64,000 nt of DNA from NBLH01 sp050296515 (GCA_050296515.1 JBNKRJ010000051.1:1-64000); one strand, 5' to 3'; shown: positions 24,597 to 34,054, counted from the stretch's first letter. Notes: generated by a model not told the origin, from the sequence alone. Made by a program: numbers and translations.

Positions 24597-25429
24597 AGAA
24601 AATTGGAGAAGACCAGATGAACCAAGCATTTGGAGCCAAGGTGTGCCAAGTGATTTATCAGCAACAATCGACTTTGTATTTAAAGATACTAACGAAATTT
24701 GGGGTGCTGATGATGATACAGATATAGAATATATGTACCAACACCTTCTAAATATTAATAAAACCTGTATGATATTGCGCTGAAAATGGCTCAATTACCA
24801 ATTCAAACCACTGCAAGAGAAAATGCTGAATATATCTCAAAGTTTTATGTAACCATGCATTCTTTGGCTTCAAGAGCAGATACTAATAAAACCATCTCAG
24901 AGCAAATTACCTGGATAGCAGATCTTGCAAGAAAAGTGCTTCCAGATAGTTCATATGCAGCGCATATGTTTGCTTATGTAAAAAAACTACATAATTCCGG
25001 TATTCCCTGGGAGCAAACAAGAGATTCAATTTACATTTGATATCAGGTGAATCAACAAGATGGATACGATATTACCTCCAAAAATTTGTATTGCAATGGT
25101 TGCTTTACAGCTGGAATAAACTTTGCTGCAAGTTTGATAAGCCTGTTTTATGGAGAAGGAGACATTATTGAAATCATAAAGATTGGAGTTCTTGTGGGAT
25201 GGATTCTGATAACCCAACTGCCACATGGAGAGGATTGCTTGGTTTCATGATCGGAAAAGAAGAAATAGAAAAAGCATTTGATCGTAAATTTTCAAACCGT
25301 TTTAACATTCATAGAACCAGACAAAACTTTCCTAATAATGGGGTAGACACTTTTGAAAACATGGCAAAAACAGGATTAACAATAATTGACAGGGTTGTAA
25401 AGTATGAAATGGGTAATACCATTAACTAA
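24597..25429 (+). pseudogene. Decayed ADP-ribosylglycohydrolase family gene
   Basis: Successive frames together spell a DraG-type protein: NWRRPDEPSIWSQGVPSDL, IWGADDDTDIEYMYQHLL (metal-binding region), then YDIALKMAQLPIQTTAREN, RYQVNQQDGYD-type sequence, NLYCNGCFTAGINF, GWDSDNPTATW and the terminal FPNNGVDTFENMAKTG. Damage includes loss of the 5' part at the MITE, an internal deletion with frame change near 24765, a TGA at 25038-25040 where CGA (Arg) is expected, and a one-base deletion near 25201. The family removes ADP-ribose from proteins or small molecules; this copy is dead. Confidence 0.88.
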
Positions 25430-25635
25430 TACAAAATTATAAAATCGTAAAATCAAGAATATAAGGTTTTAACAAACTATGGAATCCTTTTAAAATATCA
25501 TACATTTTTTTCTGTTTGGATTCATTTTTTATATGTTTTATTTCTTAGTTTTGGAATCAAATTATTTAACACATATTACATGCTAATGTCAGATAAATAC
25601 GAGGTTTCACAAAAATTTGATATGTACATTTATTT

Positions 25636-27594
25636 ATGAAAATCAGTGTACGACGAGCAAAAATTGAAGATCTTCAATTTTTGCTCAACCTGGAAAATGA
25701 GTCCTTCCCGGTTTATCAAAGAAATTCAAAGCAAAATATCAAACACGGACTTATTAGCAGATTTCAGGAAACTTTAATTGCTGAAATCAAACAAAAGCCA
25801 AAAATCGCAATAGGTTCTGTTGTATTATTCAAATACATACACACTTTAAGGATTTACTCCATAGCTGTATCAAACGAATATCAGAACAAAGGAATAGGGG
25901 AATTGCTGGTAAATCATGTAAAGGAATATGCTATCAGAAATAATTATGATCGTATCATGCTTGAAGCCAGGGCAAATAACAACAAATTGATTGACTGGTA
26001 CAAAACACGAGGTTTTCAAATAATTAATGTATTAAAGGATTATTACAGTACTGGCGAGGATGCAGTAAAAATGGAACTAAAAGTGAACGGAACAACCAGG
26101 TCAAAAAAGACAAATAACATCATTGTAATCAACCAGCCTTTTAAGTGGAATGATATCAACATAAACGCCAAAATTGTTACAGTAAAAGAATACATTAATA
26201 ATCCGATTTATCAAAATAGCTCGGATTTTAGAGTATTCAATTTATGTAGTTCGTACAAATACCAAAGCTACGGTTATTACGTTTCGTTGCTGGCCTCAGC
26301 AAGGGGACAAAGAGTCATTCCCAGTACTACCACTATTAGGGATTTCCGCATCCTAAGTGTCATTCAATCAGCATCATACGAAATTGATGAGCTAATCAAT
26401 CGATTATTAAAAAAATGTACAGGAAATACATTTTCGCTAAGCATCTATTTCGGGCAAACAAATGTAAAAGGCTACAACATTTTAGCCATGAAGCTTTATC
26501 AATTATTTGAAGCTCCGCTGTTTAAAGTAAACTTTTTTAAGCATGACAGGTGGTTGATAAAAGATATCAAAACCTTGTCGCTAAAAAATGTTCCTGAAGA
26601 GGATATGGAATATATGTACTCTTTTGCAACAAATTTCTTTAACCGAAAAAGACTGAATTTTTCAAAGCTAACCAACTATAAATATGATTTAGCTATTTTG
26701 GTGAACCCTAACGAAGAATACCCTCCCTCAAACGAAGCAGCCTTACAAAAATTGAAAAGAGCTGCCCATAAAAAAGGTTTGTATGTTGAGTTTATTACAA
26801 AATCAGATATTGACAAAATAAATGAATTTGATGCTGTATTTATTCGCGAAACAACTAATGTAAACCACCACACCTATGAAATTTCAAGAATGGCCTATGC
26901 TGAAGGACTGATAGTAATTGATGATCCGTGGTCTATTCTTCGCTGTTCCAATAAAATTTATCAAAACGAACTTTTTAAAAAGCATAAAATATTAACCCCA
27001 AACACCATAGTACTCACAAAAAACCTGTTTGATAAAAAGCTTTTGGATAATTTTAATTACCCAATGGTATTAAAACAGCCAGATAGTGCTTTCTCATTGG
27101 GTGTTATAAAAGTGGGTTCGAAAGAAGAAGCTCTGGAAGAGTTGAATAAGCTTTTTAAAAAATCTGACATGGTAATTTGTCAGGAGTTTCTGTACTCGGA
27201 ATTCGATTGGAGAATTGGAATCCTGGATAACAAACCTATTTTTGCTTGCAAATATTATATGTCAAAAGATCATTGGCAGATATACGATTGGGACAGTGAT
27301 AATGAAGAAAAATCAGGTGAACATGAAACTCTGAGTGTAGAGGATGTTCCAGAAATTATCCTTCAGGTCGCACAAAAAGCTGCCGCTTTGATTGGGGATG
27401 GCTTATACGGCGTTGATTTAAAATATGTTGAAGGAAAAGTTTATGTTGTAGAAGTAAATGACAATCCCAATATTGATGTAGGTGTTGAAGATATTGTGTT
27501 GAAAGATAAATTATATGATATGCTCATTGATTCTATCATCAACCGCATTGAAATTGCCAAAAATATTCGCAAAATTAACTTTACGAATAACTAG
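25636..27594 (+). CDS. GNAT acetyltransferase fused to RimK-like ATP-grasp ligase (GNAT-RLAN-RimK)
   Basis: The 652-residue protein combines a GNAT domain (about 1-150; acetyl-CoA loop YQNKGIGELLV), a RimK-like ATP-grasp N-terminal (RLAN) domain (about 165-370; SSDFRVFNLCSSYKYQSYGYYVSLLASARGQRVIPS) and an ATP-grasp ligase (about 445-640; YPMVLKQPDSAFSLGVIKV, DWRIGILDNKPIFACKYYM, GVDLKYVEGKVYVVEVNDNPNID). The ligase part should join an amino acid to a carboxylate, and the GNAT part may acetylate the product or substrate. Substrate unknown. The stop codon TAG lies within the end of a MITE, so the extreme C-terminus may have been reshaped. Confidence 0.9.
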   Translation: MKISVRRAKIEDLQFLLNLENESFPVYQRNSKQNIKHGLISRFQETLIAEIKQKPKIAIGSVVLFKYIHTLRIYSIAVSNEYQNKGIGELLVNHVKEYAIRNNYDRIMLEARANNNKLIDWYKTRGFQIINVLKDYYSTGEDAVKMELKVNGTTRSKKTNNIIVINQPFKWNDININAKIVTVKEYINNPIYQNSSDFRVFNLCSSYKYQSYGYYVSLLASARGQRVIPSTTTIRDFRILSVIQSASYEIDELINRLLKKCTGNTFSLSIYFGQTNVKGYNILAMKLYQLFEAPLFKVNFFKHDRWLIKDIKTLSLKNVPEEDMEYMYSFATNFFNRKRLNFSKLTNYKYDLAILVNPNEEYPPSNEAALQKLKRAAHKKGLYVEFITKSDIDKINEFDAVFIRETTNVNHHTYEISRMAYAEGLIVIDDPWSILRCSNKIYQNELFKKHKILTPNTIVLTKNLFDKKLLDNFNYPMVLKQPDSAFSLGVIKVGSKEEALEELNKLFKKSDMVICQEFLYSEFDWRIGILDNKPIFACKYYMSKDHWQIYDWDSDNEEKSGEHETLSVEDVPEIILQVAQKAAALIGDGLYGVDLKYVEGKVYVVEVNDNPNIDVGVEDIVLKDKLYDMLIDSIINRIEIAKNIRKINFTNN

Positions 27595-27700
27595 TATTAA
27601 GTCAAATATGATATTTCTGGTAATTAGCAAGGTGACAACACCTGCCTGGTGCACTTGTCAGGTGTTGTCACCTGACAAATTAGCCTTGACACGACACTAG
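27591..27700. repeat. MITE-like repeat, family CTAGTGTCATGTCAA, copy 3
   Basis: The 110-bp element has ends CTAGTATTAAGTCAA and (complement) CTAGTGTCGTGTCAA, with an inner perfect 15-bp inverted repeat (AGGTGACAACACCTG at 27630-27644 and its complement at 27659-27673). The first bases, CTAG, provide the TAG stop codon of the preceding GNAT-RimK gene. This is the most complete copy for comparing the interrupted copy at 1521-1749. Confidence 0.8.
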
Positions 27701-27887
27701 TAAGTAATAACATAAGGCAAGTAATTAATAGGTGATACACACAAAACTTAACATTTTATATCATTTCACCGTTAATAAAATTATTGATTTTCTCTACCTA
27801 AAAAAAGCGATACTTGATGTAAAAGTTACATCAGTTGCCATGATATTTTATTAACTTTTCATCTTAAAAAATTCAATTTTTAGCAAA

Positions 27888-29009
27888 GTGGAAAACTTGG
27901 GAGAAAACAGGGTTGATGAATTTATCGACTTGTACGATTTGATTCAAAAGGATGAACTAGAGTATATTTTCAGGGGAAATTTTACGCCAGAGATTGTGAA
28001 AACCATACTGGATCTTGCCCATGTAACCCTGGATAGTCTTTCCAATGTATTTAAAATAAAGAAGCGGGTATACTACATTGTTGGTGAAAGTCTGCAAAAT
28101 ATTACCAGGCACAGCAGCGAAATATTTAGAGATTCATCACCTGATAATTTCAGCTTATTTGCCATCCAAAAAAAGGGCCCAAAGTTTTATGTTACAACAG
28201 GTAATGTGGTTAAAGAAGAAGATATTGAGCCATTAAAAAGCAGAATTGAAAGAATTAACAGTCTGGAAAAGAATGACTTGAGAATATATTCCAGATCAAC
28301 ACGAATGACTACCGAAATATCACCAAAAGGTGGCGCAGGAATAGGACTGATTGAAATGGCAAAACGTTCAGGAAATAAGCTTGAATATGATTTCAGTGCT
28401 ATTGACAATCAATACTCATACTTTTACTTAAATCTGGAAATTCCTATTTTAAATGAAGAATCACTTGAGTTAAATGAAAAGTTTTCGATTGTAAACGTTG
28501 AAGAATTGCATAACATTCTTATTAAAGAGAATGTAGTCTTGTTCTTTAAAGGAGTTTTCAATCAGGCGACACTTTTAAATTTGCTTACTGTAGTTGAAAA
28601 TCAGTTTAAAGAATCAACCATTAGTATTAAAATCTTTAACCTGATGATTGAAATGATACAAAATGTTTCTAAGCATGGAGATAGCTATTTAGCAGAGGGT
28701 GGCTGGAAAACTGGTATATTTTTAATTACAGAATCTGACAAAGAATACATGCTAATCTCTGGAAATTACATTCTAAATACAAAAGTAAAAATACTTGGAG
28801 AAACCATTGCTCGAATTAACGAAATGACTTTCAGCGAATTAATGGTTGAATACAACAAAATACTAAATGATTATTCAACAAACAGAAAGAACCAGGGATT
28901 AGGCTTATTGGATATTAAACGTAAAAGTAAATCAAACCTAACCTGCAATTTCTACCCGGTTGATGAAGAAATTACATTTCTAACCATGCAGGTGGTTGTA
29001 AAGAAATAA
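27888..29009 (+). CDS. Tandem SiaB-like (DUF6272) protein kinase-fold protein
   Basis: The 373-residue protein contains two related DUF6272/SiaB-like halves (about 8-190 and 195-372). Each has IFRGNFTPE- or LFFKGVFNQATL-type openings, a helix carrying VYYIVGESLQNITRHS or IKIFNLMIEMIQNVSKHG, and a glycine-rich loop (GGAGIGLIEMAKRS; NQGLGLLDIKRKS). In Pseudomonas, SiaB is a kinase of the SiaC protein in the SiaABCD partner-switch. Here no SiaC or SiaA gene is adjacent. The start is GTG at 27888; no ATG is available in frame nearby. Role unknown. Confidence 0.75.
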   Translation: MENLGENRVDEFIDLYDLIQKDELEYIFRGNFTPEIVKTILDLAHVTLDSLSNVFKIKKRVYYIVGESLQNITRHSSEIFRDSSPDNFSLFAIQKKGPKFYVTTGNVVKEEDIEPLKSRIERINSLEKNDLRIYSRSTRMTTEISPKGGAGIGLIEMAKRSGNKLEYDFSAIDNQYSYFYLNLEIPILNEESLELNEKFSIVNVEELHNILIKENVVLFFKGVFNQATLLNLLTVVENQFKESTISIKIFNLMIEMIQNVSKHGDSYLAEGGWKTGIFLITESDKEYMLISGNYILNTKVKILGETIARINEMTFSELMVEYNKILNDYSTNRKNQGLGLLDIKRKSKSNLTCNFYPVDEEITFLTMQVVVKK

Positions 29010-29108
29010 AAGTTCTTAAATTCAGCTAAGAAGCCAGCACTAAAATCCTGTAATTGCTGCTAATTTTCAGTGAATAAGCAACAGTTTTCAGATAAAATCA
29101 AAACTTTT

Positions 29109-29116
29109 TATATTTG
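29109..29116 (+). promoter_or_regulatory. Candidate Bacteroidota -7 box TATATTTG
   Basis: TATATTTG matches TAnnTTTG exactly and lies 26 bases upstream of the ATG at 29143. A TTTT stretch about 20 bases further upstream is a weak -33 region. It would give a leader of about 20 bases for the first acyl ligase gene. Confidence 0.4.
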
Positions 29117-29142
29117 TGCCCGCTAAATAGTGTTTGCATTAT

Positions 29143-30789
29143 ATGTTAAAAGATAGTTTTGTTAGTTATCTTGAAAAGGGAATAACGAATAACTGGGCAT
29201 TGAATGCTCTTTCTGATTACAAAGGAGATACCTTTACTTATGCTGAAGTAGCAGGTCACATCTACTACTTTCATCATTTTTTTAAAGAAGCTGGAATTCA
29301 ACCTGGTGATAAAATTGCATTGGTAGGAAAAAACTCAGCCAGATGGGCAATCCTATACCTTTCGGTAGTCAGCTATGGTGCAACTTTAGTACCTATCCTA
29401 CCCGATTTTAAATCAGAAGATCTGCATGAAATTGTCAATCACTCTGATGCAATACTATTATTCTCAGGAGGGCAGATTAGTGGCCGATTGGATGCGAAAA
29501 TGATGCCCAATATCAAAGGTATTATGGCTATTGATGATTTTTCCATCATGCATTCCAACTCTGAATTGCTAAACAAGGCACATGAAGCAATTAACAAAGA
29601 CAAAATAATTGAAGAAACTATTAATAACCGGCCGAACTTTTCATTACCTATTGTTTCAAATCGCGAATTAGCTATTATCAGCTACACATCAGGAACAACA
29701 GGTTTTACTAAAGGCGTAATGCTTACTCACAACAGTCTGGCTGCCAACGTAATGTTTGGATTAAAAAACATTGCACTGAAATCAGGTGATAATATTGTTT
29801 CGTTTCTCCCACTGGCTCATGCATTTGGAGCCGCATTTGAATTTTTAGCACCTTTTGCATTTGGTTGTCATATCACTATTTTAACTAAAACACCATCGCC
29901 ACAAATTATTATTAAAGCATTCTCAGAACTTAAACCAAGATTGATTTTCTCTGTGCCCCTTGTTATTGAAAAAATATACAAGAAAAAAATACTTCCTGAA
30001 ATAAGCAAATGGCCCATGAAAACATTGCTTAAGTTACCGGTAATCAATAAAATAATACTCAGAAAGATCAATCAGAAAATGATTGCTACTTTTGGTGGAA
30101 ATTTTATGGAAATTATCATTGGAGGGGCACCTTTTAATGCTGAAACAGAAGCCTTTTTCAAAAAAATGAAGTTTCCATTTACGGTGGGTTATGGAATGAC
30201 CGAATGCGGGCCTCTAATCAGTTACATCAACTACAAAAAGTTTGTAAAAGGAGCTGCTGGAAAGGTGATTGAAACGCTTCAGGTTAAAATTGATTCTGAA
30301 GATCCTGCAAATATCCCTGGAGAAATATTAGTGAAAGGCGAAAATGTTATGGTAGGCTATTACAAAAATGAAATAGCAACCAGGGAAGTTTTAAGTGAAA
30401 ATGGCTGGCTCAGTACTGGAGATATTGGTATTATTGATAAAAAAGGGAACATTCACATAAAAGGAAGAAGTAAAAGTATGATTTTGGGTTCAAATGGTAA
30501 AAATATTTACCCTGAAGAAATTGAAGCATTTTTTGACAATAAATTTGCAGTTGGCGAATCGCTGGTAGTTCATCGAAATGAAAAATTAGTTGCATTGATT
30601 TATCCTGATTTTGAGGTAGTTGAGCAAAGAAAAATCAGCCCGAATGATTTACTAAAAATGTATGAACACCATAAAACATCTATTAATCAAAAGCTCCCTG
30701 GTTATATGAATGTTACCACTGTTGAATTACAACATGATGAGTTTATAAAAACACCAAAAAAAAGTATCAAAAGATACCTCTATAACTAA
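29143..30789 (+). CDS. AMP-dependent long-chain acyl-CoA synthetase-like protein, first of tandem pair
   Basis: The enzyme adenylates a carboxylic acid, usually a fatty acid, and transfers it to CoA. The 548-residue protein has the P-loop ISYTSGTTGFTKGVMLTHNS (about 182-201), GYGMTECGP, GWLSTGDIG and KGRSKSMILGSNGKNIYPEEIE, all intact. A TTG nine bases upstream is possible, but ATG 29143 gives the same N-terminus (MLKxxFVSxLExGI) as its paralogue and is preferred. The second copy, at 31375, is close in sequence across the whole length, so the pair arose by tandem duplication. Confidence 0.92.
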   Translation: MLKDSFVSYLEKGITNNWALNALSDYKGDTFTYAEVAGHIYYFHHFFKEAGIQPGDKIALVGKNSARWAILYLSVVSYGATLVPILPDFKSEDLHEIVNHSDAILLFSGGQISGRLDAKMMPNIKGIMAIDDFSIMHSNSELLNKAHEAINKDKIIEETINNRPNFSLPIVSNRELAIISYTSGTTGFTKGVMLTHNSLAANVMFGLKNIALKSGDNIVSFLPLAHAFGAAFEFLAPFAFGCHITILTKTPSPQIIIKAFSELKPRLIFSVPLVIEKIYKKKILPEISKWPMKTLLKLPVINKIILRKINQKMIATFGGNFMEIIIGGAPFNAETEAFFKKMKFPFTVGYGMTECGPLISYINYKKFVKGAAGKVIETLQVKIDSEDPANIPGEILVKGENVMVGYYKNEIATREVLSENGWLSTGDIGIIDKKGNIHIKGRSKSMILGSNGKNIYPEEIEAFFDNKFAVGESLVVHRNEKLVALIYPDFEVVEQRKISPNDLLKMYEHHKTSINQKLPGYMNVTTVELQHDEFIKTPKKSIKRYLYN

Positions 30790-30867
30790 TTTTACTGATG
30801 TTTCCCAAGTTAATTTTATGAATAAAATTCAACAATTATCAATATGAATAAATAGCCCGATCGGCCT

Positions 30868-31106
30868 CATTGAAAACCTTCTTCAGTTCGCAATCAAGCC
30901 TTAGTGAGACCGGGAAGCTTCGAACTTGTTCGAAGATCACCCGGCCAAACTTAGGTTTGATAAGAGATGGAGGAGGTTTTCAATGCAGCCTTGACTTTTT
31001 TACTCGTTCTTGCAGAACTTCATGAGATCGGCTTTGCCTAAGTTACTTCGTTTTTGGGTTAACCGGAACAAAGTGGAGCTCATGAACAAAGTGAATAACC
31101 CAAAAA
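30868..31106. repeat. Structured spacer with nested hairpins between the duplicated acyl ligase genes
   Basis: Within the 585-base gap, CATTGAAAACCTTCTTC (30868-30884) pairs with GGAGGAGGTTTTCAATG (30969-30985), enclosing CCGGG/CCCGG and a tight CTTCGAACTTGTTCGAAG hairpin (30918-30935). A second hairpin is TTTTTGGGTTA (31051-31061) with TAACCCAAAAA (31096-31106). The words CTCATGAACAAAGTGAATAA resemble CTCATGAGCAAAGCGAATAA in the long insertion at 13639-13840. No protein is encoded. It may be a structured RNA or a palindromic mobile repeat. Confidence 0.6.
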
Positions 31107-31374
31107 TGAAGGTCGACTTTATTCAGAAATTGAAAAACAAAGTTAAATTTCACACAATAGTAATTATAAGTTGCTGATCATCATAGTTTATTTTGATAAT
31201 GCTAATACAAGTACCTGTTATTCGGGAATCTATAAAACATGGGAAATGTTAATAATTTTATTATACACTATTGAATCCTGGCAACAGGTAACAAGCTATT
31301 TATCAAAGCACAACATTAAAAACCAAATGGTTTTATCATATTTTTTTATTCTTTATTAAAAACAAGTTTGTAAG

Positions 31375-33021
31375 ATGCTAAAAGAAACCTTTGTCTCTTT
31401 CCTTGAAAATGGGATTATAAATAATTGGGAACAAAACGCTTTATCAGACTACAATGGTGAAACCTTCACTTATGCTGATGTAGCAGGTCACATTGTATAT
31501 TTTCATCAGCAATTTAAAAGAGCTGGAATTAAAAAAGGCGATAAAATAGCCGTAATTGGAAAGAATTCTGCCAGATGGTGCATCTTATATCTTTCAGTTG
31601 TAAGTTATGGTGCTGTATTGGTTCCAATTTTACCAGATTTTAAAGCAGATGATCTTCATGAAATTGTTAATCACTCCGATTCAATTTTGTTGTTTGCAGG
31701 AGGCTTAATTAGTGGCAGGCTGGAAATGGATAAAATGCCTAAGTTAATTGGCACCATTGCCATTGATGATTTTTCTATTCTGCATACTCACTCCAAACAA
31801 CTAAAGCAATCTCATAAACTTGAAGAACTCGATGCTATAAAGCAAAAGGTTAAAACTGACAAAAAGAAATTTTCACTACCCGAAATAACCAATGATAATC
31901 TTGCTTTAATTAGTTATACATCAGGCACTACTGGTTTCACTAAGGGTGTAATGTTACCACACAACAGCTTGGCTGCAAATGTTAGATTTGCACAAAACAA
32001 CATGAACCTTAATGCAGGTGATAATATTGTTTCATTTTTACCTTTAGCTCATGCATTTGGTGCTGCTTTTGAGTTTTTGTTTCCTTTTTCAAGAGGTTGT
32101 CATATAACCATCTTAACCAAAACACCATCCCCACAAATCATCATAAAAGCATTTAAAGAAATTAAACCCGCTTTAATTCTTTCGGTTCCACTTGTAATTG
32201 AAAAAATATATAAAACAAGGCTATTGCCAATGCTTCGCAAATGGCATGTAAAACTATTGCTACTTGTTCCCGGAATAAAAAATATTCTTTTAAAGAAATT
32301 TAAATCTAAGCTTAGTGAAGTTTTTGGAGGAAGTTTTAATGAAATTATTATTGGTGGAGCCCCCTTAAACAAAGAAGCTGAAACATTTTTTAGAAAAATG
32401 AAATTTAAGTTCACAGTTGGGTATGGAATGACAGAATGTGGTCCATTGATTAGCTACGAAAACTGGAAAAATTTTGTGCCAGGGTCGTCAGGGAAGTCTG
32501 TTGATACTTTAGAGGTTAAAATAGATTCGAAAGATCCACAGAACATTACAGGAGAAATAATGGTTCGCGGAGATAATGTAATGCTGGGCTATTATAAAAA
32601 TGAAAAGGCAACCAAAGAAATCATTGATAAAAATGGCTGGTTGCATACTGGAGACATTGGTTTAATGGATAAAGTGGGCAACATTCACATTAAAGGCCGA
32701 AGCAAAAGCATGATTCTGGGTGCTAATGGGAAAAATATCTACCCTGAAGAAATCGAGGCTATTTTTGACAATCGTTTTGCTGTTGGTGAATCGCTAATTG
32801 TTCATAGAGACGATAAGCTGGTTGCACTGATATATCCTGATTTTGAATTGGTTGAAAAAGAAAATATCACAAAAGATGAACTGCTTAAATTATATGATAA
32901 CCACAAAAAAGCAATCAACCAAAAACTTCCAGGGTATATGAATATTGCTACTGTTGAGTTGCAAAATGAAGAGTTTGTGAAGACACCAAAAAAAAGCATT
33001 AAACGGTATCTTTATAACTAA
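31375..33021 (+). CDS. AMP-dependent long-chain acyl-CoA synthetase-like protein, second of tandem pair
   Basis: The 548-residue paralogue of the upstream ligase keeps all adenylation motifs (ISYTSGTTGFTKGVMLPHNS, GYGMTECGP, GWLHTGDIG, KGRSKSMILGANGKNIYPEEIE) and the C-terminal TPKKSIKRYLYN. Differences are spread over the protein, so the copies are not recent. It is followed after 14 bases by a hypothetical gene and then a HEAT-like gene, forming a three-gene unit that the first ligase lacks. Substrate specificity cannot be read from sequence. Confidence 0.92.
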   Translation: MLKETFVSFLENGIINNWEQNALSDYNGETFTYADVAGHIVYFHQQFKRAGIKKGDKIAVIGKNSARWCILYLSVVSYGAVLVPILPDFKADDLHEIVNHSDSILLFAGGLISGRLEMDKMPKLIGTIAIDDFSILHTHSKQLKQSHKLEELDAIKQKVKTDKKKFSLPEITNDNLALISYTSGTTGFTKGVMLPHNSLAANVRFAQNNMNLNAGDNIVSFLPLAHAFGAAFEFLFPFSRGCHITILTKTPSPQIIIKAFKEIKPALILSVPLVIEKIYKTRLLPMLRKWHVKLLLLVPGIKNILLKKFKSKLSEVFGGSFNEIIIGGAPLNKEAETFFRKMKFKFTVGYGMTECGPLISYENWKNFVPGSSGKSVDTLEVKIDSKDPQNITGEIMVRGDNVMLGYYKNEKATKEIIDKNGWLHTGDIGLMDKVGNIHIKGRSKSMILGANGKNIYPEEIEAIFDNRFAVGESLIVHRDDKLVALIYPDFELVEKENITKDELLKLYDNHKKAINQKLPGYMNIATVELQNEEFVKTPKKSIKRYLYN

Positions 33022-33035
33022 ACTATTCAAAGCAA

Positions 33036-33605
33036 ATGAAAAACGGATATAAATATTCCTGGACAGAAATTGATTTATTAAAGCAAAACTGGAAAAAGAT
33101 TGCACAAGAATATAATGGAACTTACAAAACTTTTGGGACTAATACAGCAAGCAAAGAAAGCTCTGTTTTGCAGAGGTTTGAATTGAGAATTCCGTTTTCT
33201 GATGGAGAAATAACATTCGATACAGATGAATTTAAGCCATTAAAGATAGGTTTTGTCTTCAAAAACAAACTTAAAACCAAGTTTTTGATTTATCCTGAGG
33301 ATTTTGTTGATAAAATCGGGAAACTGCTTGGCTTTAAGGAGTTTGAAATTGGTGATTTAGAATTTGATAAAAATTTCTTTATAAAAGGTGACAGTTTTGA
33401 GTTGATAAACAAAATTCTTACGTCTGAACTAAAAGAATATCTTATAAACAATTATGTGGTAAATTTAAAACTGGAAAATGAATCAGATTCTACAAAATTA
33501 GAATTAAACATTGTCGTTAACGAATTGAAATACAACAATATGAAAAAACTTATTGAGCTATTTCAAAATTGTGTTATGACTATCATCAATTATAAAGCAG
33601 AGTGA
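33036..33605 (+). CDS. Hypothetical soluble protein in the acyl ligase operon
   Basis: The 189-residue protein lacks a signal peptide and membrane segments. It has alternating strands (LRIPFSDGEITFDTDEFKPLKIGFVF, DGD-free) and the sequence RFELRIPF near residue 47. I recognise no domain. It begins 14 bases after the second acyl ligase and its stop overlaps the start of the next gene, so it is surely expressed with them. Confidence 0.7.
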   Translation: MKNGYKYSWTEIDLLKQNWKKIAQEYNGTYKTFGTNTASKESSVLQRFELRIPFSDGEITFDTDEFKPLKIGFVFKNKLKTKFLIYPEDFVDKIGKLLGFKEFEIGDLEFDKNFFIKGDSFELINKILTSELKEYLINNYVVNLKLENESDSTKLELNIVVNELKYNNMKKLIELFQNCVMTIINYKAE

Positions 33606-34054
33606 GGTTCATAAAACTTTTAGCAAAGGCTGGCCTTATCAAAATTCAAAAAAGCGATATAAAAAAGGCAGTTGAAAAAGAAGACTTAAGTTTCCTCAAT
33701 TATGCTCATTCAAATGGGTTATATCACATTCGGCTTGAAACAATTAGAGAACTGACATCTCTTGACAATGAGAAAATTGTCCCTATCCTGAAAAAAGCAA
33801 TTTATGATAAAATACCTGCCATCTCAATTTTAGCAATTGAAACTTTAGTGCGTTATTCAACACCTGAAATACTTCTAAAAATTGAGAAGAGGTTAGAATT
33901 TTGGGAATCTGAATCGAAAAAGAAAAAATTCCTGAGAAAAAGTAAAAGAAAACCACCTTATACACATCACTGGGATGATTCCAGAATGAGAGAATTAAAA
34001 CAAGAAGCCATAAAGAATATGAAAAGTTTTGGAGAGAGAGCAGCGTATCTATAG
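33602..34054 (+). CDS. Small HEAT-repeat-like protein
   Basis: The 150-residue protein starts at a GTG that overlaps the preceding stop codon by four bases (GTGA). Residues about 40-100 contain two HEAT-like helical pairs (IRLETIRELTSLDNEKIVPILKKAI; ISILAIETLVRYSTPEILLKIEKRL). The tail is highly basic with KKKKFLRKSKRKPPYTHHWD. A role in binding a partner of the acyl ligase is conceivable but not shown. No ATG alternative is close. Confidence 0.65.
   Translation: MRFIKLLAKAGLIKIQKSDIKKAVEKEDLSFLNYAHSNGLYHIRLETIRELTSLDNEKIVPILKKAIYDKIPAISILAIETLVRYSTPEILLKIEKRLEFWESESKKKKFLRKSKRKPPYTHHWDDSRMRELKQEAIKNMKSFGERAAYL

Noticed and set aside
29134..29142. TTG start adding three residues to the first acyl ligase
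   Set aside because: The ATG at 29143 aligns with the paralogue's start and has a promoter-like box at a suitable distance.
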